This document shows, in pieces, positions 13,892 through 30,900 of a stretch of DNA of 64,000 nucleotides. The position numbers and the translations under genes were made by a program. Below the pieces are notes generated by a model, which saw nothing but the letters and a program-made list of their open reading frames with translations, searched no databases and was not told the DNA's origin. How positions within the stretch are numbered: the stretch's first letter is position 1; every line of letters starts with the position of its first letter. Origin of the DNA: Edaphochlamys debaryana (taxonomy: Eukaryota; Chlorophyta; Chlorophyceae; Chlamydomonadales); the NCBI GenBank assembly GCA_016858145.1, contig JAEHOE010000103.1, positions 409,406 to 473,405 of the forward strand. The letters are read 5' to 3'.

Positions 13892-13938
13892 CAAGGAAGG
13901 TGCTGGGCTAGCTGGGCCCGAGTCAAGGAAGGTGCTGG
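13892..13938. repeat. Short direct repeat, 32-base period
   Basis: The 15-base word CAAGGAAGGTGCTGG occurs at 13892-13906 and again at 13924-13938, inside a GC-rich stretch with no recognised gene. Confidence 0.7.
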
Positions 13939-15533
13939 ACCCGGGGTGATGGCCCGGCGTGCACGAGCGAGGCGAGGCACCCCGATTAGCGGCGATGCCC
14001 AGCTCAGAGCGGCACGACGAAGGAGACTACGAACGGAGCTGGGCTTCGCAGGCACCTGCGCGGCCCGAAGGCGTGAGGCGTGCGGACGTTGTGCCGAGCA
14101 CGTAGAGAGAGGCCGAGCGCGGGGGCAAGGTCGCTCGTGGGCCCGCCGAAGCGGCCTCCGAAACGGTCAAGCGATACTAAACGATCTCCTCAGCCACACG
14201 AGGCATTCCATGGGGCGGCAGGGCGCGAAAAGATTTACCCACCAAGTTTGTGACCGTTGGCCATCCCGGAAATGCTGTCGCACAGCGCACGCACGGCGAC
14301 CCACATACCGCAGCTCGCTCCTTCCACTACGCTGTTACTACTGCAAGGTCCTGGCCGGGTAAACGAGCCGCGCCGTGCGGCGGTCGCGAAGATGGCTCGC
14401 GCGATGCTGACAGTATCTCGCTCGGCGCTCGCTATCTCGGGCCCCCGCTGGCGACGGGACCTCCGTCCCAGGCTCTTGTATCGCTAGGCGGGGTCGGGCG
14501 CGCGATTGCGGCCTCCCTGCACGCGCAAGACAACTGAAGACACATCCGAGACACTCCGACACCGATCTCGGGATACATGGGCTGCATAATTAGAAGGTAA
14601 CTGAAGTGAAGCCGTTGCCCGGGTTGAGCAGGGGAGGAGGGGGGACGGGGGAGGCTGGATGGGGTGGAGGAAGCGTGCAGACAGCTGGCAACAGCTGTGA
14701 GCCCAGCAGGGCATTGCGCAGCAGCTGTGGCTCTCTCATGGCCTCACAACGAAATTCAAAGGGAGCTTAAGCCGGAAGGGGCCAGTCGGGGTGCAGGCTT
14801 CTCCCGGGGAGCGAGGTCAGAGGTGGCCGGGCCTGCCGGGGGTTGTGGGCCCAAGGATGTTGCACGCGAGGTGGCCGCGCCTTCCATCAGCGTCAACCCG
14901 CTGTGTGTCAGTCAGTCGATAGATGTAGTGTCTACTGATGACGCCCATGCCCGCTTCGCGGGGCCGTGTTTTGTCAATGCAGCCGCCAATGTCCGTTCGC
15001 GCCGACCCCGGCGACTCAGCTGCCGATCCAGCGCTGGAGCTTTGCGCTATTATCGATGGAGTATAGCGAGCAAAGCCGCAGGCCCCAAAGCGCCACGTCT
15101 CAAAAGGCGCTCGCGAGGATGGCTGCGAAGTCCGCCGAGGATGGCGTTTGTTTGCCTCCGGAAGCGCTCAAAGCTCGCCCCCAGCATGTAGATCATTGTA
15201 GTGATCTCTGACAGGCGTTTCGAGCACTCCTGATTTTTGTGCATTTGGCGACGGCATCCCGACCTGCACGCGAGACGCCGCGCCCGAGCTCGCTGGGGTC
15301 GCGCTGCGAGGCGCTGAAGACTGAGGCCTCGAGCGGCCACCTCCGAGAGTTTCCGAGACCGGCGACCCTGGGTCTGTTCTCCGAAACCCGGATGCTCTAG
15401 CGAGAGACGGCTTAAAGATACTCGTCGACCTGCTGTTACTGTGGCTCTCCTCCACATCCACCCTTCTACACATCTGCCACGTGGCGTGTTACGCCATCAT
15501 CGCCACTCCCAGCCACTTGAAGGGCTTCCGCGC

Positions 15534-21340
<5,807 letters not shown>

Positions 21341-22236
21341 GTGCGAAGAGTGCCCGGCGGGACGGCCCGCGCTGATCTAGGGTGATGAATTGGGTGTCGA
21401 CACAGTCGGTGGCTGTCGGTGAGCAACAGGAAGTGGCGGACGGGGATGCACATGTGGCCAGCACCTTGGCACGTGCATTCTGCGACACGAACCCGGCCTG
21501 TTACCCCTGCTCCCCTGCACACACACAAGACTCCAACAAACAAAAAGAACGAGACAATATATGCAGCAATGCTTCCGGTGTCTTCTATGCGCAAAGATAG
21601 TTTGTGGCATCGCGGGCTGGGCGTGAATCGCATGTGATTCCTGGTGGGGTAATACTGGAGGGCTGGGTAATACTGGTGGCCCCCCGGCCCCCGCAGAGCG
21701 GGGACACGGGGCTGCTTCACCTATACGATGCGGCTTCTTGCCACGTTGTTCTCGTCAAATTCCGCAGAGCGGGGACACGGCAGTACGGACACGGCAAGTG
21801 TGGGGCTAGCACAACACTTGAACTGCGGCCTACCGGCCCCCACTTGAGAGCTCTCAGACTCAGCGGCCGATATATGCGGCTGGTGATACGGCATACAGCA
21901 TGTGGGGCCATGCAGCATGTGGGGCCAGAAACAACACATCAGTCCGATTCGGTCCAATCAAGACAGGCTGTGAGCAGCAGCACAGCATTCCCGTTATCGA
22001 GAAGCCGTCATCTGTCCTGGCACATAGAGTTTGCCATCAAGACCGCACCCGAGTACATATCAAGTAGCCGCAGGACCCTGGCAGCTCACCCGCGTAACCC
22101 ACGTACGTCACGACCCCCTGGCCAAACCGTCGCTTTGCTTGACTTGCTTTGCTTGCCCCCGCCGGCCCGCCCCCCTCGGCGGCCTTATGGACGTAATGGA
22201 CAGCATCCCGACCTTAGGGGCACACCCCAAGTCGGC
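21341..22236. repeat. katG-cutC intergenic region with short tandem repeats
   Basis: The katG 5' flank and cutC 3' flank, about 0.9 kb. GCAGAGCGGGGACACGG occurs twice (near 21694 and 21763), and a roughly 17-base GCATGTGGGGCCAT unit is tandem near 21897-21930. A long minus-strand frame across 21.0-21.7 kb is open by base composition and not supported as coding outside katG exons. Confidence 0.5.
21541..21570 (-). promoter_or_regulatory. Possible TATA-like element upstream of katG
   Basis: The minus strand reads CATATATT at 21556-21563, about 215 bases before the katG ATG at 21340, in otherwise GC-rich DNA. This is suggestive only; the transcription start is unknown. Confidence 0.25.
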
Positions 22237-24203
22237 CTACCCCCCCTTGACTGCATTTAGCAGGGCCCTGACGGTGTCAGCGTCTGTCGTGTTCCACTCG
22301 TAGTCCTGACGGCCATGGAAAAAGGGGAGAATAGCTTGGCAGGAGGGAGAGAGGCGGGGCACGGGAGCAAAGCAGCAAGCACCTCCAACCGCCTGAGTTC
22401 CATACGACCAGCAGCACAATACGTTGCCCTCTTCCCCGCCACGCACCTTGGGTGGGTGCGGCGAGCACATGCTCATGCCGGGGCGCCGGTAGGTCATGGC
22501 GCTGGCGTGGCGCCTGAAGGGGGGCGTGGGACAGGGCACGTGTGGGTGGGCGGATCTGGCGCGCGGTGCGGTTAGATGAGGTATCCGTCCTCCACCTTGA
22601 ACCAACGCTATCAATCTAGCCATCCGTCTATTGCAAGACGTAGCTTGATCTCGCCTTGGGCGCCGTTACCCGATCCCCACATAAGCGTCCATCTCCTGTT
22701 TCCCCCACGCCGTCCCCCCTCCGCCCCCCCCCACACACGGAGCAGCCCCTGACCCACACGCCCCACCTCTTGGCGGCGCTGTGGATCTCAGTCACCCCCG
22801 TCAGCCGGACCAGCTCCTGCAGTGGCGACACCCCGGGGCATGACCGGAGTGAGGCCACACTCCCGGGTTGGACAGCGCAGGGCCTCGGCAGCCCGCAATC
22901 GCAGCTCTCCCGGGGGCCAACGTTGTGTGTCCAAGCACCGCAAGCACAAGGGGCCGGTCTCAGGTGCCCAAGCACCGCAGCCTTCAACGCCTCCTTTCCC
23001 CTCCACCCGTAGACTGCGCGTGCGAGTTTTCTGCACACGCCCAGAAATTGCACCAACACCGGTGCACCCGACAACCTACCGCGGCCATGTCGGGCGCGAC
23101 GCCGCCCCCCGCCAGCACCCTGATGCGCCCCGCGGCCTGCGTGCACAGCGCCGCTAGCGTGCCGGCGCCCTGCGGGGGTGCGTCGCATGGGAATCCAACG
23201 TAGGAACGCTAGGCAGGATGGCCGCTTTGGTGAAGCCAAGATGGAGCTTACTCCCCCGCCTCAGCGCCCAGGCTGTGCTTTACGCCGCAGGGGCACGAGG
23301 GGGCGCTCAGGCCTTCGCGCACAGCTGTCCGGCCCCACCTGAAGGGCCGTGGGCTCTCCACCGCTGGTGAGCACCCGAGGGATGCCCAGCCGGACAAGGG
23401 TGTCCAGGGCCTGCGGGAGGGAACAAGGGGGGGGAGAAGGACAGTGAGCGTGGGTGCGGCGGTAAGCTAGTAAAGATGACGCCGCAGCTGACAGCAAGCT
23501 GCACGTACAAGACATGCTTAGCCCTCCACCTCCCCATGCATCCAATCCTACCTGTGGGAGGTCCGGCGTCATGTCGAATGCGCGGTGGAAGGTTGCGTCC
23601 AGGCCCTGACAGTAGGGGGGAGGGGAGCGAGGAGAAGCCGTTGGTTCCTCCGGAGCCGAACCCCACGCGAATCCCCAGATGCAGGGCTTAAACGCCTCTC
23701 CTCCACCCTCGGCTCCGTGCCCGTCCCCGGTTACGTATACGCCTCCCCCGTCGCTCGGCCTCCCACCGTACCAGTTGTTTGGCCTGGGACCAGAGGCGCT
23801 CGGTTGCGGAGGCATCCACCGTGCCATCCGCACGGAGGGCGCCGAACACGACGCCGTCCGCTCCAAGAGCTTTGGCCTGTCGAATGTCCTCCAGCATCAC
23901 CTAGAAGCAGCTTCGGGAGCGTTGCTTGAGATGGAGTCGCCACGTTAGCGACTTCCGACAGTCGCGGACAGAATGCGAGCGACTCGCCTGTTGCTCCTCT
24001 TCGCTGAAGAGGAAGTCGCCGCCACGTGGGCGCACCATCACCATAAGTGCTCCGGAGAACGCTGCACGGCAGGCCTTGACGAGGCCCGCTGACGGAGAAA
24101 TGCCCCCCTCAACGAGGGCCGAACACAGCTCCACCCGCTGGGCCCCCCCGGCCTGGGCGGCCGCAGCACCGTGAGCGCTATCGATGCAGACCTCGAGCAA
24201 CAT
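22237..24203 (-). CDS. cutC: CutC-family copper homeostasis protein
   Basis: Complete 8-exon gene: 24203-23988, 23900-23772, 23605-23552, 23410-23339, 23169-23080, 22816-22767, 22513-22447, 22305-22237. All phases agree; 248 residues, like bacterial CutC (about 248). CutC landmarks occur in order: [93 protein letters not shown] and [10 protein letters not shown], with the DAD..RALLNAV end. The family is a TIM-barrel protein linked to copper tolerance or trafficking, although its exact biochemical role is disputed. The first intron appears to start with GC (donor GCGAGT at 23987), supported by the FSEEEQQ-VMLEDI junction. No targeting peptide is seen at this start, so it is probably cytosolic. 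The promoter is shared with the divergent GFS12-like gene. Confidence 0.93.
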
Positions 24204-24918
24204 TGCGTGGAGCTCGCCGCTGCTAATGGGGCTACCCGGTGTGCGGTGCGGAGGATGGTCGGCGCCGGTGTCAGGGAGTGTCGGGTACTAATAGAGATAG
24301 TTGGGGTGTGGCGCCGGGATAGCTTCTGTAGACCCACAGGTTTAGACAGTTACAAATACATGGCTTGCAATCCAAGTGACTGCCAGCGGGGGTCAGCACA
24401 TCATGGCACCACAAGCACATGCACGCAGTACGGCTCTGTGTGATGATGGGAGTCGGTGCAGAGATGCGGGAGTGCTGCACCAGACTCAGAAGTCAGCGGG
24501 GGGTGGGGGACGAGCATTGTGTTGAGGACGGGGAGGCGAGAGGTGTATGGGAAGGCGGGCCAGGCTGGTGAGGGCCGGGAGCAGGCGTGGCCGGTGAAAC
24601 ACATGCCGCATCAAGAGCGCCAGCCACCGAACGTGATCACCGGCAAACCTATTGCTTCACCTCCACAGCATCTCACTGTGTTATGCTTTCTTGGTCAGAG
24701 ATAGAAGACCGGTCACCGCACGGACCGCCCAATCGGAACGTACCAGACTAGCCCTGGGCAGAGGCAAAGCGCAGCCAATAAGTGTGACTTGACTGACCTT
24801 GAGGGCACATACTAACTCGGAATGCGCGTTGCGTGAAGCCCTCGGCCAAATTCGCGCCGGGATGGCCGCTGTGGGCCACGTTGCGCATCTTTGGGGCCTC
24901 AGATAGCAAGGCAACGTA
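24204..24918. promoter_or_regulatory. Divergent promoter region, cutC / GFS12-like gene
   Basis: 715 bases between two divergent start codons (cutC ATG at 24203 on minus, GFS12-like ATG at 24919 on plus). It must hold both promoters. No open frame with a recognisable domain and no clear TATA box were found; AT content is locally higher around 24340-24440 and 24650-24710. Confidence 0.55.
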
Positions 24919-27900
24919 ATGGATGCAGCCGAAGATGAAGTCGGCATTGGGCTTCTGCAGGCCGCTCGGCAGCTGCAGGACTACGCCGCGACCGTGCTGG
25001 GCCTTCAGCTGGACTATGGTAAGGGCTCGCTGACGACATGCATGACCATGTCCTCTGCAACGTGTTGACCGCGGACTCTGGAGCGGCAGCAGCGCACGCT
25101 GTGGCGATGGGTGTTGCTGACGCCCCTTGACCGGCCCGACCTCCCGCCCTCCTGTGCAGTTACGCCCGACCTGCAAGGCGGCACGGGATGGATTGCAGCG
25201 GGGCGTCCACAAGGGCCCGCGAGTCACCCCGTGCTGCTGCACTTCCGGCGGTCGGGGATCGTCGGCGGGGCGCCTGGGCCTGATGGGGGCGCCCGATTGT
25301 TACCGGGCCCTGCGCGCCTCTCGCCGTCGGCGCCTGCTGCTGCCGGCTCTGTGACTCTGGCGCAGTACCTTGAGGAGGCAGCGGAGCCCCTGCTGCCGCC
25401 TAGCACGCCGGGGCGGCCCAGCACAGGAGCTGTACAGCCACCCCAGCAACCGGATCACCCCAACCTCGCGGTCCTCTTGGACCCAGCGGCGGAGGGCGCG
25501 GCTCTGTTGGGCGGCTCCAACCGGGATGCCTCTTGTCCGGTCCACGCGGACACGATATCAGCAGCGTACACGGGTGCTAGTGCTGACGACGGAGGATGTC
25601 GCGCTGCCTCCATAGGCGCCGCTTGGCTCCCGGGCTGCAGCCTGGAGGAGTGCCTCCGCAACCCGCAGGCGGCGGCGGCGTGCGGGCTGTCGTACGGCGG
25701 CAGCAGTACCGCGTACGGCACTGGGGCATACGGCACGGGGCCGTACAGCAGTTGCGGCGCGGGCGAGCACCACCTCCGCTTCCTGCTGCTGCAGCTGGTG
25801 GCGGCGGTGACGCACGCCCATGCGCGCGGGTGCGCTTTCGGCGGCGGCCTCAGCGCCGCCACCATGCAGCTACAGCCGGGCGGCTGGCTGCAGCTGCTAC
25901 CTCCGCCTCCCGCGCCTCCACCTCCTCCCTCCCCACTCGCCGCCAGCGATACCCCATCCTCGCCGCCTCCCCAGCCGCGGTCGGGCCCGCCCGTGCCGCC
26001 GCTCCCTCGCCTCCCCGCGTGCCTGTGTCCCGGGCCGCCCACGCTGCCCGCGCTCACACGCGCATGGCAGGCCCACGCGCTCTCCAACCTGGACTACCTG
26101 CTCCTGCTGAACCTGCTGGCGGGGAGGCGCCTGGGGGACCGCACCGCCCACCCCTTTGTGCCCTGGGTCACGGACTTCGGCGTGCACCCGCGGATCATGC
26201 TGGGCCTGGGTCCAGGGCCCGAGGTTGCCGTACACGGATCTGGGTCTGGACCTGGATTGGGTCCGGGGCATGGCCCAGGGGTCGAGGGAGGAGCAGCGGG
26301 CGGGGCCGACGAGGGCGAGCCGAGTGGGGGAGTCGGCGGCGGCTGGCACGACCTGTCCCGGTCGCGCTACCGCCAGGCCAAGGGGGACCTGCAGCTGGAC
26401 GTGACGTACGCGTCGTCGTACCCGCCGCACCACATACCGCAGGTACGACAGGATGCCATCGCCCGGGTGCACTCGCGCGTGTATGTATCTCCTGTAGCGG
26501 TGCGTAACGGTAACGGTCACCCTGCCGTGCTGCATCTCAGGAGCCGCTGTCCGAGCTGTCGTACTGCATCTACATGGCGCGCGTGACGCCCAGGGCCGTG
26601 CTGTGCCGTGCGGTGCGCTCCAACTTTGAGCCCCGCGAGTACCCCCCCAGCTTGGCGGCCATGCTGGGGCGCAGCCCGGACGAGGCCGCGCCGCAGCTCT
26701 ACACGGAGCCGGGCGTGTTCAGGTGGGGCCGTGTTCAGGGCTGCTCGTGTAAAGGCCAGGGAAGCGTAGGCGCGGTAATTAGCCGGCCGGTCGTAGATAC
26801 GGAACCGAAAGCCCTGGGAGTCCGAAGCCCGACCCATCCCGACCCATCCCGAACCCGTTACGTTTGTGTCACCGCTGGAGTCGCGCCGGAGCCGTAGTGT
26901 AGCTCGTAATAGTGAGGTAGACTAGAGCTGGTGCGGCCCGCCGGCGGCGCAGAAGGGAACAGCAAAGCAAGCAGACATGCGGACCGAGCAGCCCGCGAAG
27001 CCGAAGCCCGCCCTGAACGAAACAATCCCGTTTCGCACCTAAGACAGAAGGGTCGAAGGCGGCGCCACCACGGAGGCAATGCGGAAAGTGGGGAATGGGC
27101 CAAGAGGGGTGTCAATAGCCGAGGAGGCAGCTGAAGCGCAAGAGAGGAGGAGAGGATGAATACACGAGCGACCGCCAGCGGGCAGAGAGGGTGGGAAGAG
27201 GCGGGACCGGGGTGGTGAGGGGCGGGGGCCGGGGTACGGCAGCAGCGCATGGGGAACCCGGGACGCGTGCGTGGGGAGAGTGGTGCCGCGCGGCAAGGGA
27301 CTCCGAGTGAGTTCCCCACATGCCGCGAAGCCAGGGCCCGTCCCCGGCGGATGGGCGGGCCGGGCATGCGGGTGCGGAGTGGGTGGGTGACAGGGTTCCG
27401 TGCGTCGGCGGGGATCAGTCTGGGCAGGGCTTAATCCCCGGTGGGGCCGTGTGGAAGCATCGTTGCGAAGGGCTGGCTTTCGAGGGGCTTCACGGCACGT
27501 GGGGCTGGCGATAGCGGGATGCAGGCCGAGGGAACTGGCGAGAAGAGGCGTCAGCCTGCTGCTGGCCGGAAGCAGTAGTCCCGCGCTGCGCACCGTCTGG
27601 TTGGAACTGAACAGCTGTGCCGGTGCCCCGTGTGCCGACCGCTCGCTCCTCCCCGCAGGTCCCAGCACCCCGAGCTCCCGGACCTGCAGCTGCCCGCATG
27701 GGCCGCATCCCCCGAGGACTTTGTGGCGTGGCACAGGTGCGCCCGAGGCACTGCCCGTGGTCCGGACCTGCGTGCCTTCATCGGGCCTGAGGCACTGCCT
27801 CTAGCATCTAGGTCCCCCAACCATCCGGGCCCGAGTCGGGGTCTTACCAGGGGCTGCTGCTGCTGTGTAGTTACACAATCCGCATGTTGCAAACCGGCTT

Positions 27901-30900
27901 CCCTCCACAGATGCTTGCTGGAGTCTGACCACGTGTCCGCCCGGCTGCACACGTGGATCGATCTCATGTTCGGCCACCAACTGCTCGGCGCCGCCGCAGT
28001 GGCGGCTAAGAACGTGCACCTCCACCACGGGCAAGGGCCGCACGGGCAGGGGCAGCACCTGGGCGGAGGCCACGGCCCCGCAACGGGAGGCAGCGGCGCG
28101 GGGGCGGGTGCCGGCGGGGGCAGAGCGGCCGGAGCGGGGAGGATGGGCGCGGCGGGGGCGGTGGAGGCGCCGTATGCTCCCACCGGCATGCATGCGCCGC
28201 TGTTCCTCACTCCGCACCCGCCGCGCAAGCCCCGGCCTGCTGGCCGGGCGCCTTGGCCCTCGCCCGGGACCCCACAATCCGGAACTGGCGCTGCGGAGAC
28301 CAGGTCAGCTTTTTTCGGAGCAGCTGTCGGCGCCGTCGGTGGCGGCGGCGTTGGCGGCGGCGGTGCAGGGTCGGTGTTGCGGCCGCTAGATTCGCTGGAG
28401 CTGCTGGGGGCGGCGGCGGAGCGGGAGGGGGGCCTCGCACTCCACGAGGCGTACTTCGCTCCGCCGCAGCCACGCGGCAACCTTGGCGGCGGCAGCGGCC
28501 TCAGCCGCGGCCCCAGCCGCGGTGCCAGCGGCAGCCTTGCTGTGGGCGCAGCCCTCTCGGCAGGGGATGAGCGGTCGACGGCTTGGCGAGCGGCGGCATC
28601 GTCTCCTCGGCCCCCGGCTCCGCCGCAGGGGCAGCCCGATTGGGCCCGGCAGGCGGCAGCGGCGTGGCTGGATGGCGAAGGCTCCGCGTCGCCGGGGCGG
28701 CTGCTGTCGCTTCCGTCGACGCTCGGGCTGCTGTCACCGGCTGGGCCGTCTGGGGAGGTGCAGGCGGGCGACGGCGCTGGGGCCGAGGAGGCAGCGGTGG
28801 CCCGGCCTACCGGGCAGGGCACGGACGGGGAGGCGGGCGGGGCGTTGTCGGCGGAGCAGCTCGACTGCCGGGTGAGTGGTGGGGCTAGCGACGGCAGGCC
28901 CACGGGGCTTGGACGCGAGTATCAGGAGTCGGCAGTCGGCGGCTGGTTGCAAGCTGCAATGGAAGGCGCCCCGTGTGAGGCGTACATGCGGTAGCACGTG
29001 GGCGGGCGTCCAGCACCTGACTGCGCGGACAGGCCAAGCTGCCCACCCTAGCCCTAGGTTTGCCGCGGGCTTTTGGGTGTCGGGTTCGTTAGCCTAAGCT
29101 GGCCGTCTGCCAAGCTGACGGTTCCCTGGCCTACCCAAGAGGCCATTCACACCGCTTCCCGCCCTTTTCGCCTACAGGCCATCGGCGCCGTGGCTGTACA
29201 GCTGTGGCTGCGCCGGGCCGCCTGCCCCGGGCCTCTGGCCCTGACGGCCTATTGGCGGGGCCTTGCGGCGCGGCTGCCGGGGGCGGTGCGGCGGTTCGTG
29301 CGGCTGTGCTTCGAGCCCACGGTGCGTTGCTCTGGGAGGGCAGCGTTCAGCCGCTGTAGGACCCTGGCTCGCGCTGTGGTCGTCGCCGTCCTATCAACGG
29401 TTGAAAGGGACGGGCCCAGTGCATTGACACACCACCGGCCCTGGACCCGCGCCTGCTCGATGCGCCCCGCAGGTCACGGCGGAGCGGCTGCTGAGCGACC
29501 CCTTCTTCGGGCCGGAGCTGCACGCCGCACACGCCTTCCTGCGTACGACACTGTACGACAGGGACCTTGCTGCGGCGCCGCCGGTTGCACCGGTAGCAGC
29601 CGGCGAGGCGGGGCCAGTGGCAGCCGGGGGCATGTCGGCCGTACCGCGCTTGCCGCCGCCGCCTCCGGCGCTGCTGCCCAGTCAACTGGCGGCACTGGCG
29701 GCGGCGGCGACGGCAGGGCGATTGGACGAGCTGGCCGAGCATCGGCACGCGCTGGACTTGTGCCTGCCGCACGTGATGTGCGTGCTGTGGCGGGCGGGGG
29801 CCGCGTGCGGTGCCACGCAGTGCGGGGCCTCAGCAGGGCAGGCGTCCGCGGTCACAATGGCCGGTCAGGTGTACGACATCCTCGAAACCCTGCTGCGCCT
29901 GCTGCCGCCGGACCGGGTCGTGTCGTACGTTATGCCGTACGTGTGCGCATGTCTGTCGTACTTTGCCGAGGATTCCGGCGATAACGAGGCCACCTCCTCG
30001 CATGGCGGGCCTCCCGCTGCTGCCAAGCACCGGTGCCTGGCGCTGCAGGTAAGACTGCTATCGGCCTCGTTTCAGATCCAGCTGCTACAGGCGTCGGATC
30101 TGGATCTGTTCGTACAGCATGTTGTACCTCTGCTGCTGGCGGCGCTGCTCTGTACGGAGCGGGAGGCACTTCCCGACCTACATGGCATGGCGGGTACTCT
30201 GGGCTGGGGCACGGGCCATGCCGACGGTGGCGGGGCCGGCGGAGGTGGCGGCGGCGGGGGCAGTAACCACAGCGGCGGCGCCTTGGGGGGCGTGGCGCGG
30301 GCTCTGGCGGCGGCGAGCATCAGTGACGCCGCCGCCGCCACCCTGGCCGTGCTGGCGGCTCAGCTGCCGCTGCCGCTGCTGATTGAGCGGTTGGTCGGCC
30401 CGCTGCTCGGGTCCCTGACGGTTGGGACGAGCGTGCCGAGGCTGCTCGTCCAACTGTGCGCCGGCCTCGGCGGGCCGCTGACGGCGCGGCACGTGGCGCC
30501 CGCGCTGCTGCACTTGGCCGTACAGGCGGCGCCGCCGCCACCCGCATCAGCGGCGGCGGCCAAGGGCCGTGCAGCCGCCGGCAGCGCAGCCGCCCAGCCA
30601 CGCTCGTCCAAAAGCGGCATGGCAACTGGAGGTCCCTCCGCCGCCACGGCTGGTACGACCATGACGTCATCCGATGCAGCCGCGCCTCTGGATGCGGCTG
30701 TACAGCAGCAGATCTTCGCCGCCCTGTCCGTACTGACGGCGGTCCTGGACTTGCTTCCGCGTGAGTTCATTCCGCGCGTCTTCCTCCACGGCCTCTCGCC
30801 GCCACCGCCGCCGCCGTCCGCACCTGGGCCCGCATCTGGTGCCGCCGCCGACGGCAGCGGGCCTTCCGCCTCCGGGGGCTCAATGACTGGCTCTGCGCCG

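Larger units (their letters stand above)
12061..15533. other. Intergenic region, no gene recognised
   Basis: About 3.5 kb between the beta-helix gene and the katG 3' end. Open frames on both strands are short, overlap one another and have no recognisable domain. It contains a diverged local duplication (12326-12413 and 12509-12590) and a short direct repeat (13892-13906 and 13924-13938). No tRNA, rRNA or other structured RNA was recognised. Confidence 0.5.

Noticed and set aside
29073..29984. A 303-codon plus-strand ORF within the GFS12-like gene
   Set aside because: It spans introns and an out-of-frame reading of exons 6 and 7; the in-frame exons account for the BEACH/WD40 protein.
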